NCBI GenBank assembly: GCA_947396885.1
Contig: OX377204.1
Span: 96,606,728 to 96,670,727, forward strand
Reading direction: 5' to 3'
Source: Heligmosomoides polygyrus polygyrus
Taxonomy: Eukaryota > Nematoda > Chromadorea > Rhabditida > Heligmosomidae
Length of the DNA: 64,000 nt
Below are positions 1 through 10,414 of the stretch, piece by piece. The notes under the pieces were generated by a model that saw only the letters and a program-made list of their open reading frames with translations, was not told the DNA's origin and made no database searches. A program made the translations under genes and the position numbers. Each line of letters begins with the position of its first letter. The first letter of the stretch is position 1.

Positions 1-161
1 CATTGATTGCGATGGCCAGCCGATGTACAACAGACAAGTCTGGTACCAATTCACCCCGGAGGGATGGAAGGATTGGTTGGCCTGGGCGGAAAATCCGAAC
101 CAGGAACCTGGTATCGGGTGCACGCGACAGCCGGCATCTCCCCTAACTGCGCTACTCGCGT
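1..161 (-). repeat. SINE-A copy, cut by window edge
   Basis: This is a minus-strand copy of the commonest repeat in the window. Read in reverse it has a tRNA-like head (A box TAGCGCAGTYGG-like, B box GGTTCGGATT-like), then a body shared with copies at 40.6, 51.2 and 52.9 kb. The 3' end of the SINE lies outside the window. Confidence 0.8.
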
Positions 162-483
162 ACCCGAAATACATTTAATTTTTTTTGAAATTCAAAACAT
201 ATTCATGAAAACATTAAAATATTCTTGCTGATCTCAATAATTCTTTTAATAACAATCCTAATAGGGAGGGAGACCTGCAACATTAGTGAAGGCTAAGGGC
301 AAATGTGATAAACTCACTGAGAAAAAAGCCCGTTAAAAATTCCGTTGAATTTCTAAAAATTTCCGTTAAGTCGTTAAGCCAAAATTTAACGAAAAATGCC
401 GTTAATTCGTTAAATTCGTTAAATCGTTAGCCGTTAAACGTGCACCCCTGGTCCGCACAACACAGCGTCGCCGAAGTATAACA
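162..483. repeat. AT-rich stretch with CGTTAA-type short tandem motif
   Basis: Between about 325 and 440 the motif CGTTAA/CGTTAAATT recurs at least seven times in imperfect tandem. No coding signal is seen. The first part (162-320) is ordinary AT-rich sequence. Confidence 0.5.
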
Positions 484-842
484 TAGGCCTTAGTCCGGGG
501 GCATACTTCCGTCGCCGCGATGCCATCGCGGCGCTCCATTCGTGGTCGTTTCGCCGCACACGGTGGAATAGTCAAAGGAAACTTCGCCGCGGCCGTCGCA
601 ACAGTGGCGGTGGCATGCGCGATGGCTTCCCGCGCCGACCGCACGCATGACATACTTTTTTCGCGCCGCGCGCGGTGTTTAGCGTTGGTCCTGGACGGAT
701 CGACGTCGTGCTCCCTTGCAGAGCGATGGGCGATGCGACGAGCACTGAGAAGTTCAAATTCTTTCGCGTCGCTCTGCAAAACTCATCGCCGTGATTCCAT
801 CGCGGCGACAGGAAGTATACATGAGTCCTTAGGCTTCATAGG
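484..842. repeat. GC-rich inverted-repeat element (P4-like)
   Basis: The ends are inverted: CCTTAGTCCGGGGGCATACT-like at the left and GGAAGTATAC...GTCCTTAGG at the right, each next to a copy of GCCGCGATGCCATCGCGGCG. Open frames here on both strands (about 125 codons) come from the high GC content and match no protein I recognise. It resembles the smaller P4 palindromes at 8.1 and 28.3 kb. Confidence 0.5.
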
Positions 843-959
843 CTCTGGTGGAAGTCGCACGATTTCAGATAATCATGGAGCTGTAACTATGTCGGGCTCT
901 CCTTGAACCTCGGCATGGTCGAATCTATTTATAGAGTTGCTAAGCTGTCACGAGGTTGT

Positions 960-1085
960 TATACGGTATTATTATTATGACATTTCGACTGGATCACCTT
1001 CTTCAGAGCCTGAAAGGGTCGAATCAATCAGGAGTCACCCCACGAAACTTCTCCTCAATCTCACAAAACTCAATGTTCAAATTGT
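960..1085 (-). repeat. Left arm of a distant inverted repeat, with hammerhead-like core
   Basis: Bases 980-1075 are the reverse complement, with mismatches, of 4680-4795: both arms share AGGAGTCACCCCAC, CTTCTTCAGAGCCTGAAAGG and a TGAGATTGAG-type motif. The two arms enclose the transposon nest between them. They could be the two ends of one old element or two independent copies in opposite orientation. Confidence 0.55.
976..1016 (-). ncRNA. Hammerhead-ribozyme-like core (degenerate)
   Basis: On the minus strand the order is CTGAAGA, a short imperfect stem, then GAAA, as in the conserved hammerhead core CUGANGA...GAAA. Such minimal hammerheads are known in Penelope-like retroelements. Stem II is weak here and a cleavage triplet is not clear, so activity is doubtful. 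Confidence 0.3.
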
Positions 1086-1089
1086 ATAG

Positions 1090-1956
1090 AAGCAACAAAG
1101 GCGGTCACTGAAAGAAGCAATGCCTCGCCTAAGTTCGGAAGGCTACTTCCTTACGCTTAGGTGTGACCTGCCACGAATGTTGCTCGAGAGTGGTGCGAAA
1201 TTAAGATTCTGTTCACGGATGAGAAGCTGTTCACCGTGGAGCAGGCACACAATCGCCAAGATGGTAGGATGTGGTCTACGGAGGCTCCAAGCACCTCTGC
1301 TATCGTCCAAAACCTACCATCTGTCATGGTTTGGGGCGGAGTCTGCGCCAGCGGCAAGACCCCTGGTTTTCGTGGATGAAGCAGTGAAAATCGACGAAGA
1401 TGTGTACCAGCGAGACATTCGAGATGAGTCTGTACTTCTTCCTTGGGCCCACCAGCACTTCGGTGATGCCTGTTGGACGTTCCAACAGGACTCTGGACCC
1501 GCACATAGTGCGAAGAGTGCGCAGGCGTGGTGGAAGGCCAATTTCCCCGACTTCATCACGCCTTGGAAATGGCCGCCGGATTCCTTCTCCGGATTTGAAT
1601 CCGATGGACTACAGTGTGTGGGGCGTTTTAGAGGCTAGGGTCGGCGTCAAACGCCACCGCAGTCTCGAGTCCCTGAAAGAATCCTTGCGCCAGGAGTGGG
1701 AAGGGTCCTGGGGTCGGATTCATCAACAATTGAACCCGTGGGTATGCTGGGTATAAGGGGTAGAGATAAGAGTCAGGTAGAGATAAGGTAAGAGTCAGAG
1801 ACGCAGGCTTCATCGTGGGTATCTCTATCCCCTATACCCGCGGGTTAGTCGTTGATGAATCCGGCCCCTGATGACCTGCGGCCCATCGTCGAAAAATTCG
1901 CGAAACATTTGGCCCTCTGCATCCGTTCCAAGGGAGGCCACTACGAAACCACTTGA
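1090..1956 (+). pseudogene. Tc1/mariner-superfamily transposase remnant, DD37D type
   Basis: Broken transposase of a cut-and-paste DNA transposon. The first catalytic Asp is in FTDEKLF (about 1215-1235), the second in FQQDSGPAHS (about 1480-1510), and the third in DLNPMDYSVW (about 1600-1620). The spacing from second to third Asp is 37 residues, as in the maT (DD37D) clade. The C-terminal end RSKGGHYETT precedes a TGA at 1954-1956. The frame shifts at least twice (about 1240-1330 and 1590), the N-terminal DNA-binding region is not recognisable, and a P3 element at 1711-1867 splits the last part. A second DD37D copy lies at 49.3-50.3 kb. Confidence 0.75.
1711..1867. mobile_element. P3 palindromic MITE inside the DD37D transposase
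   Basis: Near-palindrome with ends GGGTCGGATTCATCAACAAT and TCGTTGATGAATCCGGCCC, and inner arms carrying GGGTATA and GTAGAGATA motifs. CTG lies on both sides, a possible 3-bp target duplication. Removing it rejoins the transposase C-terminus, so it inserted after that gene. Confidence 0.8.
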
Positions 1957-2439
1957 ACATGCTGTGCACTAATGTTTGCACGTTGTAATTTAGTCGTCGT
2001 TTTTCCGAATTGTTGGTTGTTTTACAATTATGACGAGAAAATCTTGTACACGTTATTTTGGCTCACCCTGTAATTAATTTCACACAAACCACATACAACT
2101 CGGCTGGTTTTTGCAAAGCCGTTCCATTTTGTGCAACTTTTATGAAATGCTCTCATTTGCCCTCTAACAACTCGTTCGCACACAATCAAATTGCAGTTAG
2201 GCTGAGTATGAATTGGAAAGATAATACTTTTACTTTCTCAGAAATTTGATATCGAAATGACCTTAGTGGAATCAATGTTTAGAGGGGTAAAGAGCTTACA
2301 GTGTGTACGCAGTGAGCAATATTAACCAAATAAATTTAATGGGTGGTGCGCATGAATCTATTAGGTCGTTACCTAAGTTCTGTCGTTTTTCGACCTCTAA
2401 CTTCAAATGTAAGCATCTCGGCTCAGTCATAACTTTATT

Positions 2440-3066
2440 ATGCGAAATAAGAACCATTACAATCTACACTTCTTTGCCAACGAAATACTAGCTTATTTTT
2501 TCCAGTAGCATAGAGCTTCGGAAATCTAGAAGCCATGAATTCTTCGAGAGCAGATTCGCCCTTCGAGCTCTCGTTTGCAAGTATCGTCAGCGCTCCTTCT
2601 ACGCAACAAAAACGACCCGTTTCTGGAGCGAATTGTGACTTGTGACGAAAAATGGATTCTATACGACCATCGACGACGAAGTGCTCAATGATTGGATATT
2701 GACGAAGCACCTAAACCCTGTTCAAAGCCGAGTATGCACCAAAGGGTGATGGTGACCGTTTGGTGGTGTGCCACCGGATTAATCCACTATAGCGTTCTCA
2801 AACCTGGTGAAACAATCACGGCGGAAAGGTACTGTCACAAGCTGGACGAGGTGCACAAGAAGCTCCAGCAAATCTACCCAGCGCTGATCTACAGAAGGGG
2901 ACCGATACTTTTGCGCGACAACGCTAGGCTGCACGTATCGATGATCACCAGTCAGAAGCTCCATTCTTTAGGATACGAAACACTCGACCGTCCACCGTAT
3001 TCGGCCGACCTATCGTCTACCTACTACCACTTTTTCAAACATCTCGACGGCTTTCTTCGCGGAAAA
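2440..3066 (+). pseudogene. Rearranged mariner transposase (DD34D), C-terminal piece inverted
   Basis: From about 2590 to 3066 on the + strand runs the catalytic half of a mariner transposase: VTCDEKWILYD, VMVTVWW, GETITAERY, LLRDNARLH and RPPYSADLSSTYYHFF. An in-frame TGA at about 2690 replaces the usual Trp before LDIDEAP. The normal C-terminus, KNKLVFRWQRSVDCNGSYF, is present but on the opposite strand at about 2440-2565, immediately upstream. So the copy was rearranged, not only mutated. It resembles the cecropia-type mariners related to human SETMAR. A younger mariner is inserted at its right edge (3069). Confidence 0.75.
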
Positions 3067-3068
3067 TA

Positions 3069-4342
3069 TTAGGTTGGTGCATAAGTTCTCGGACATTTGG
3101 GGCATGAAATATTTATTATCACAACATACGAACAACAATATCGAATCATTTAAAGTAACCCCTCTTTACATCAATTGTCTTTCGCCAACGTGCTGGTAAG
3201 TCATGGATGCCTTTTCTCCAAAACGTGGCCGGTTGTGATTCGAAAAATGTGAGCAGTGCCTCCTTGACATCCTCTCGGTTCCTAAATTGCTGGCCGTCCA
3301 AATAGCGTTGAAGGCTTGAAGACAAATGATAATCAGAAGGAGCGAGATCTGGTGAGTAAGGTGGATGTGGAAGAACGGTCCATCCGTAGTCCGCCAACTC
3401 AGCCGCCGCCGCTCTAGCAATATGCGGTCTGGCGTTGTCGTGTTGAGAATACACCTTCACTTGCTCTCCTCGTGTGGTTTGAAGGTGGGCCCTCAACTTC
3501 CTCAGTTGGTTGACGTAAACCTCTGCCGTCACTTCATCCCTTCGTCCAGCAGCTCCCAGTATTCTGCGCCAAGAACACTCCACCAAATGCATAGCATCAC
3601 CTCTTTCACGTGAAGGTCGGGTTTCGGAACGTCCTCTGGCTGTCCAGATGCGTCAACCCACTGTGCACGCCGGTGATAATTAGAGTAGAGTATCCACTTC
3701 TCATACCCGGTGACAAGGTTGTCCAGCCATCCGTGGGTACGTCTGACGGTAAGGAGAGACAGAGCGACATCGGCTCTGCGACCCATGTCATGTTGTGTCG
3801 AGCCGTGAGGTACCCAGCGACCCAATTTTTGCACCTCGCCAATCGACTTCAATCCTCGAAGGACTGTTGAGTGACTGACACCAAGAGTGCTTGATAGTTC
3901 GCGAGTGGTTTGGTATGGGTCCGCTTCCACTCTACTTCGGAGGCCATCCAAATCCAGTGTCATCGGGCGCCCTTCTCGTTCATTATCTTCAACGGAGAAT
4001 TCACCAACTGCAAACTTCGAGAACCACTGGTACACAGCACTTCGAGCAGGAGCACTCTCGCTGTAAACATCCTTCAGGCGACGATACGATTCGTTGGCAT
4101 TGAGGCCAGATTGATGCAGGAATAACATGACGTGCCGAATATGCGTCTCAGTTGGGATGAATTGCTTAGCCATAACAGCTGACGTTAACAACGCAGAAGT
4201 AAATGTTAGGAACAGATTTGTAGCACTTTCCTTTCTCTATCGATCGATCGTTTACGCGTTGATACATGTGAGAAATTTGGCGGGAAAATGCGCTTTCAAT
4301 TCAGGAGGGATCAAATGTCCGAGAACTTATGCACCAACCTAA
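3069..4342 (-). mobile_element. Full-length mariner element, copy 1
   Basis: Bounded by inverted repeats beginning TTAGGTTGGTGCATAAGTTC and flanked by TA on both sides (3067-3068 and 4343-4344), the standard mariner target duplication. Length is 1274 bp. The ends are shared with the copies at 56 and 60 kb and resemble the hookworm 'bandit' and human Hsmar1 group; the family name is inference. Confidence 0.9.
3146..4173 (-). pseudogene. Mariner transposase, copy 1 (inactive)
   Basis: Starts MAKQFIPTETHI and covers about 340 residues, the usual mariner length. The paired helix-turn-helix region is intact (SESAPARSAVYQWFSKF, then TTRELSSTLGVSHST). The first catalytic Asp is lost: TGYEKW instead of the usual TGDEKW. 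The second (QHDNARPH) and third (DLAPSDYH) are present with 34 residues between them, so it is DD34D. A frameshift near 3540-3590 splits it into two frames that end MKVTAEVY... and ...TIDVKRGYFK. It cannot make an active transposase as it stands. Confidence 0.9.
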
Positions 4343-4679
4343 TACTTAGGACATCCACTGCCATAGGCTACCACACGATCATTTGTCATGACGGGGAGGA
4401 TCCTAGAGTTATGATGATGAGGATTCTGGGGCATGAAGTTCAAATGTCGATGCTCAAAGCCCTTGAGGTGTTCCGAATCTATTCCAGGGATCCCAAGGTC
4501 AACCGGAAGAGGCAATGCCTGTATATCGCGCTCGTCGAGCTCAATCCCTACCTCAATCTCGCATTCTGACCTGGGATAGGTGCTGTCACCTACTCCTGCT
4601 CTACGCTGTGCGTTCTCGCTGGTCCTTCAGCGAACTATGGTATGCTACGATACTTGGATTCTCTCCATTGTTCAGGCTC

Positions 4680-4800
4680 TCACAAATCTGACATTGAATT
4701 TTGTGAGATTGAGAACTTTGGTGGGGTGACTCCTAATTGATTTAACCCTTTCAGGCTCTGAAGAAGGCGATTCAGCCGAAACTTCAGCCAATAAAGTCGT
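4680..4800 (+). repeat. Right arm of the 1.0/4.7-kb inverted repeat
   Basis: Partner of 960-1085. It holds TTGTGAGATTGAG, GGTGGGGTGACTCCTAATTG and CCCTTTCAGGCTCTGAAGAA. The interval between the arms contains the DD37D pseudogene, a P3 element, the scrambled mariner and the full mariner. Confidence 0.55.
4752..4795 (+). ncRNA. Hammerhead-ribozyme-like core
   Basis: CTGAAGA at 4758-4764, stem II GGC/GCC with a six-base loop, then GAAAC at 4778-4782, followed by TTCAGCC where GTC would be expected as cleavage triplet. AATAAA follows. The core matches the minimal hammerheads of Penelope-like elements; the altered triplet argues against cleavage. Confidence 0.4.
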
Positions 4801-5650
4801 TTAACAGCCTCGTGGCGAGCTTAGCGACTCTATAGACAGAGCCGTGGAGCTGCACAGCGCCGACCGAATTCGGTTAGAACACATTGCCTTCGCGTGTAGC
4901 TGCAAACGTGTAGCTAGCTGGCTTTGTCTTGCAGGCCGACGGCCACCCATCGGCAACCCAACATCGATTTCTATGCGCTCCATGTGCGGGCCACCCCGAT
5001 CTTTGTTCGTCCGTATGGCGGCTAGGGCGCCGGCCACTCGCAATTTGTCCTTTGACGCTTTGCTCTGTTTCTCACTCGACACAGTATTTCGCGGCCATTT
5101 TTAGCGTAATTTTGAGGAAAAGGACTATTTCGTAGCTTCGTTGGCTGTTAGGGTTAGGTGGGAGGCCCAAAATTCTTCAAAAAGTAGAAAAAATGGAGAG
5201 AATGGGGTTCGAAATCATGACAGTTGCTATTTTGTTCTCTCTCCCATTTATGGGGTTCATAGTTAACTGAGGGAATTTCTCATAGGCATGAAACTAGCGG
5301 TTCCTTGTCGGACGTACGCTGCGGTCAACCGGAATTGCCCTTTCAGTTGACCTCTACGAGCGCAAAAGTATGGGGCCGGGTTCGAGTCCCGGCTCAGGCG
5401 AAAGTTTTGCTCTTCCCTACTTCTGCTTGTGACTTGCTTATCGCCCTGTGCCTACCAGATTTGTGATAAAATTGTCCTTTACGACCGATGTTTCGACTAA
5501 CTCGTCTTCTTCAAGGCTTAAAAGAAGCTTGAAATTCTCCCGTCCGTGAAGCTATTAGGTTCCTCTTTCTTTTTTCAGTGAAATTCACCTGCAGTTGAGC
5601 TCTAGGTGTCTCACATTTAAACCTCGGTCCCAGCTAGTGGAAAATTTCTG
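4800..5650. other. Unassigned stretch with a B-box-like motif and a hammerhead-like core
   Basis: No gene recognised. At 5370-5390 GGGCCGGGTTCGAGTCCCGG looks like a tRNA B box without a convincing A box or cloverleaf. On the minus strand at 5478-5518 lies TTGAAGA, stem GAC/GTC, GAAAC, ATCG, GTC: a hammerhead-like core with one core change. Small frames at 4801-5135 have no family match I can name. Confidence 0.4.
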
Positions 5651-5783
5651 GGGTTGGATTCATCAACGACTAACCCGCGGTTATAGGGATAGAGATACCC
5701 GCGATGACTCCTGCGTCTCTGACTTTTACCCTATCTCTACCCCCGCATACCCACGGCCTTAATTGATGATGAATCCGGCCCCT
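5651..5783. mobile_element. P3 palindromic MITE
   Basis: Ends GGGTTGGATTCATCAACGAC and ATGATGAATCCGGCCC, flanked by CTG on both sides. The arms contain CGCGGTTATAGGGATAGAG and its inverted counterpart. Confidence 0.75.
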
Positions 5784-5924
5784 GATGAAATAATCTCCAG
5801 CTGCTGGCCAACCTCTTTCGGTGAACTATAGGTGCATTTCCAGATGACCGCTGCGAGTCTCTTAGTCAGTATCCGCATTCAACCCTTGGAGCTTTCGGAA
5901 TCACCCTTGTCCCAGCTGCGCTTC

Positions 5925-6990
5925 AGACGTAACCACAGACTTTGTCCCGTTAAATTCCCGGTGCCGTGCCCCGGGCTGGTTTCCACGGCTCCAGGACCTA
6001 ACTCCAACGCGACGTCGCGCGCTAGTCGCGTGCGACGTCGCGGCGCTGAAACGCGGACGTGCGCTCGGTGACGCATGGCTAGCCGCGGAGCACGAAATGT
6101 TCTCAGTGTTCAAGCTCCCAGACCACATTTCTAGCAAGGAACTTAAGATTCCACAGAATGTGGTAGGCAACAGTCTGCAGTAGGACAATTGATCCGAGAA
6201 CGGGTGATAGTGACCTTTTTCCGTAGTATAACCATAATCACGGGTAAAAACTGACCGAGGAAGTTGTACATGGCAAATACTGACGCTAGGAACCATCCAC
6301 ATGACCGGGATTCCTGCATAAACTCTCGCTGATCGTCCTATTGAAACTACATTCATATACGGTCTCCAATGAAATAAGACAAAGGCGTGCCGCTGTCCCT
6401 GTAGGAAACGAGGGGCGGTCTTTATGTACGCATGGCCGCCGCGCTCGCGACGACGACTGTCGCGTGCGCGATGAGCTCAGCTGCGGTCGTGGGAGCTGTG
6501 CCCCATGACTTGCTGAAGATGCTAGGTTTGAATTGTTGATATCCCTTTCTGCTGTTGCAGGAGCTGCGGGAAAACATGCTCTGGTTCAGAAATTGAGTTC
6601 GAATTATAAAGCAAAGCAACGTTCTAATGCTCAATTTTATATGATGCTTCTTCAGGAAAAGCTGAAAATATGACACTCTATCGCAGTGAAACTGAGTTTA
6701 TATACACTTTCTAACACTTGCTGTGCAAGTTTTGATGCAGGTTTACATACCACTGGAAGCTGAAGTCACCCAATTGCGACGTCTTCTGCCGCGCTCACCG
6801 CGCGAGTCGCCGCGTCCGCGGCGACCATTCGTACATAATGTCCCGCAGCCGTAGGAAACGTTTCTAGCCGTCGGAGGCATCGGACCGCGACAACTCGTCC
6901 AATTTCATCGCGCACCGTGCGCGACGCCAGGGGCTTCGCGCGGCGTTGGAGTTATGTCTGCCCCCGGGTTTCCACCTGCGTCGATGAACG
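5925..6990. repeat. Degenerate GC-rich inverted-repeat region
   Basis: Left (5985-6060) and right (6890-6985) flanks both hold CTAACTCCAACGC/GCGTTGGAGTTATG next to CpG-rich GCGACGTCGCGC-type sequence, in opposite orientation. CCGTAGGAAACG-type motifs occur at 6400 and 6850. It looks like an old element with GC-rich ends; the middle is unassigned. Confidence 0.35.
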
Positions 6991-8104
6991 ATGGTTCAAA
7001 CCCTAGGGCCCGTTTGTGGTAGGCTCGGAGAGGACTCACAATACTTCAATGCTCCTATATTTGGCTCTGCTGCATCTACCGAACCATGCGGGTCGTTCTG
7101 TGATCTCGTTCAGCTTTTTGATGCCTCTACATGCCCACACCTCTTCCCCGCATGTCCCTGCGCCGTTTCTGTTCCTTCTAACCACAGTATTACGGAAATA
7201 ACCGTTCTTTTCGAACCTTCCGCAGACACGAATGAACCATACTGATTAACTACTCTAAGCACACACTACTACTGAACGATGTAGAGCCTACAACCCAACC
7301 TGCTACACCAATAGGGGAATCCTCGAAACAACCCGCAAGGCTTGGACAGAGGCCCTGCCTGGGACGTATGCCCACGAGGCGGTGCTCCTCGCCAGTGTGT
7401 GGTCTTCCGTTGCCTCTGACACAAAATTGTCTAATAATCCATTTATTCGGAATTGCACAACTAAAAGCGGGCTAACAGAGCGGAGGGTCTCAACAAGACT
7501 GGGTGCGCGAGGGCGGTTCTTCTGCACAGCAGACGTCGAGTAGTTTCCGTTTTTAACGAAGAAGACACTGTAAGTGAGCTGTGAATGCACCATCCTCCGT
7601 CTGATGGTGAGGTCTCGCTGGTGAGAAACTCATGAAAAAGTAGTAGCAGCTGGTGCGTACGCCACCTGTGGTTACCTCCATACCGGCGACGATCCTCTTC
7701 TTTCTCGGCTCCGCACAGCGCGTCCTCCATCCTGGCCTCGATGTCACTGCGGCTAGAAGTCGACTCGCTCCGGAGAATCCATGCAGTCGTCCAGCAGATG
7801 CTAGAAATGAAGGTATCGGACGTACACGACCGTCTTCGGCGACGGCAGACGGGGAGGCCCACGCGCTCATGCGTTCATAGTCGCTCGCGGAGTATCGATC
7901 GTGCGCGTCGACTGGTGCGCGGCAGGACCACTGGGCGCAGAGACTCTTCCCCCTTTGAAGAGTCGTTGCGAAAGCCACAACACTCGGTATCGCAGTCGCA
8001 GCACAGCTCGGTTCATGTTCCTGGTTCAGATTTCTTTCTTACCAACCAAGCTTTTATCCTTCCGGAGTGCGCGAATAGGCACCAAACTCGTCTGGGAAGG
8101 GTAA
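6991..8104. other. Unassigned region with overlapping open frames
   Basis: Open frames of 80-180 codons exist on both strands (for example 7741-8283 + and 7461-7978 -). They overlap, lack a recognisable domain and run into a P4 element, so none is called as a gene. A coding origin (old LINE or host exon) cannot be excluded for 7553-7978. Confidence 0.3.
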
Positions 8105-8236
8105 GGGCCCGTTTATACTTTGACGCCGAGCGACGAGAAGTCACGTATTGTGGCCACATTGATTGGGCGACGCGATCGATCGAAGTGGCCGCTATACATG
8201 CCGTCGTTGCTCGACGTCGGAAGTATAAACGGTGCC
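8105..8236. mobile_element. P4 palindromic MITE with TAA target duplication
   Basis: Ends GGGCCCGTTTATACTTTGAC and GTCGGAAGTATAAACGGTGC, centre GGCCACATTGATTGGGCGAC facing GATCGAAGTGGCC. TAA occurs at 8102-8104 and 8237-8239. The 3-bp TWA duplication fits PIF/Harbinger-type MITEs. Confidence 0.8.
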
Positions 8237-8254
8237 TAAACACTGACTTGTCCG

Positions 8255-8400
8255 TCGGCTGGCCACTGCTTACCACTGCATAGCCAAGTGCGCGTTTAAT
8301 AGGTCTCCAGGACACTCCATGAAAGTAGAATGTGTGGTGCATCCCTCAAGAGGATTGGCTAACGTCGTCTTTCATTCTTTATCTTTTAGTTTCTTTCTAA
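8255..8400 (+). repeat. SINE-A 3' fragment
   Basis: Contains the SINE-A 3' landmarks: GTCGGCTGGCCACTGC, then TGAAAGTAGAATGTGTGG and CATCCCTCAAGAGGATTGG. Confidence 0.6.
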
Positions 8401-9220
8401 CACAACCAAAATCCTGATTTGTCCATCGACTGCTGCTTTTGACCGTCGCCATTAAGGCCAAGTAGGTGGTACAAGCGCCCCACAAATGGTCGACATTTAG
8501 GGAGCATGGCGTATCCCAGCGCACTCTGCACTCTCCGAGCTTACGCCTAATGTAGCCAACGTGTTCTCCCTAGGCGACTGCGCTTATAACTGCAAATTGG
8601 ATCACCTAATCGTCGAGCTTCATCAGCCAGCTCAAATTACCAGTCACTTCGAAGCCGAGGCCGCTTATTTCATCTGCGTATCGATTCAGCTACAGTACCC
8701 GTTGCCACCTAGGTAGACTACACTGCGATGGCAGCTATGTGACACTGACGCAGAGCACCAGAAGAGCACGAACTCGTCGAACTCGGCGGTGCTCGTTCCG
8801 CCGTGGGGGCGGTGTCGCCTTGTGGACACGCCTACTCTCCCGCCTGGTGTTCGACGATGAAACCGACGGTACGTTTTCGGCGTTGAAACCCGCCACCCCG
8901 CGCATCCGCGACTAGAAGTTGGTCTCAGTGCCGTCGTGACCTTTGCATTATGGTGAGAAAATTCGCTCGTTTGCTGTTCGTAAGCACCTGGGCAGGGCTT
9001 CTGAACGGCTTCTGAAGACTTTGATCTTTTCTATTCATTTGAATTTAAATTTCATTTTTAATGTTTCTATTTCGAAAATTTAAGTCGTATAGGGTCAGTT
9101 AACGATTCTTTGCACCTCGCTGTTCTAGGAAAGGTGTGCCGGAGTCATATAGAGAGATAAATAGTGCAGTTCGGAGACTCACTGCCTGCCCGAGCAGAGC
9201 TGCAGAATATGGTTGTGTTC
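8400..9220. other. No recognisable gene or repeat
   Basis: Mixed-composition sequence. I see no long frame, no inverted ends and no family motif. Confidence 0.4.
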
Positions 9221-9224
9221 GAGC

Positions 9225-9775
9225 GAATGTTTTCGAATAATTTATTCGAATATTTTATTCGAATTATTGACCGAATACATAAATATTCGATAGTTCAAGA
9301 TTTTCGAATAAAGAAAACAAAGTAAAAGTAAAGGTGAATAAAATGAATAAATGTCAATATGTATTAGGTTCGCTTCGCCATCTTTCTTCTGACGAACTTT
9401 TTTTTCTTATGCCACCTCACCGGTGGCTCATCAGTGAAGAGGAAGGTGGCGTAACTTTTTTGGAGCTGTAAAATCACCAAAATATTTATGTGGAATTTTT
9501 ATTTAAATTTTGAAATTTACATTAAAAAAAGATTTTCGAATGATCGTTTGAATTCAAAAATCGAATATTTCAACTCTATTCGAAAATCGACTAATTTTAT
9601 TCAAATATCGAATAGACTTCAAATCTTCAAGCACAGAACTTGATTCGACCAGGTTATTCGAATATTCGAATATTCGGATGCACGAATATTCGATTAGTCG
9701 AAAAATGGGGCTTATTCGATTTTCGATCATTCGAAAAAATTCGTGAGTCAATATGCTCGTTCATTCATTCGTTCG
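9225..9775. repeat. TTCGAA/TATTCGAA-rich repeat
   Basis: Dense TTCGAATA/TATTCGAA motifs on both strands, starting after GGTTGTGTTCGAGC. The same repeat is at 19.44-19.62, 28.48-28.81 and 50.87-51.17 kb. The insert at 9360-9480 contains GGTGGCTCATCAGTGAAGA, also found at 10651. Short frames here follow repeat composition. Confidence 0.7.
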
Positions 9776-9847
9776 ATAAAATTTCTCGCCTGTACTCTAG
9801 AATCGACCTTCTACGGAGGATTCCCTACGGCATACTTTGTTGTTTTG

Positions 9848-10414
9848 GGATCTATCCTAGTCCGGGGGGGGCACATAACTAAAGAGTATCCTAGTCCGGG
9901 GGGGGGGGCACTAAAGAGTATCCTAGTCCGGGGGGGGGCACATATAAAGAGTATGTAAAAAATCGACTTGGGACTTACCGAGCGACTCCTACAGAGCACG
10001 ATAGAAGCTAAACCAGAAAAATTCACGAGCAAAAAAAAAAAAAGAAAAAAAAAATGTTTTCGCCGCGGTTGTAGGCGGGTGAAGTTATATGCCCTCCTCA
10101 CCTTGTTGGATCCTGGTTATAACATGTCAGGCGGCGGTCAGCACGCGCTAGGTGGCTTTATGCGCCCTCCTCACCATGTTAGATCCTGGTTCTAACATGT
10201 CAAGCGGTGGTCAGCACGCGGTACGACTCCGTTGCGTCGCTCTTTGCCCGCCGATACGGTTGTCAAACCGCGGCGATTTTCTTTTTTATTTATCCGTTCG
10301 TTTTTTTCCTTTGTTTTAGGATCTATCGTGCTCCGTAGGAGTCGCTCGGTGAGTTCCAAGTCGATTTTTTACATACTTTTTAGTTATGTGCCCCCCACGG
10401 ACTAGGATAGATCC
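9848..10414. mobile_element. GGATC-TIR element with triplicated left terminus
   Basis: Left end GGATCTATCCTAGTCCGGGG, right end CCACGGACTAGGATAGATCC; beyond them the arms continue as inverted copies (ATAAAGAGTATGTAAAAAAT... facing ATTTTTTACATACTTTTTAG). The left TATCCTAGTCCGGGGG-GCAC block occurs three times (about 9850, 9886 and 9922) with G runs of 7-9. The middle has a roughly 73-bp direct duplication at 10070-10220 (CCTCCTCACC...GGTCAGCACGCG). No transposase is present, so it is non-autonomous. Confidence 0.8.

Noticed and set aside
402..906. Overlapping 125-codon frames on both strands
   Set aside because: GC-rich inverted-repeat element; frames are mirror products of its CpG-rich arms.
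7461..7978. Possible minus-strand gene rich in Arg and Ser
   Set aside because: Two overlapping frames with no recognisable domain; not enough to call.
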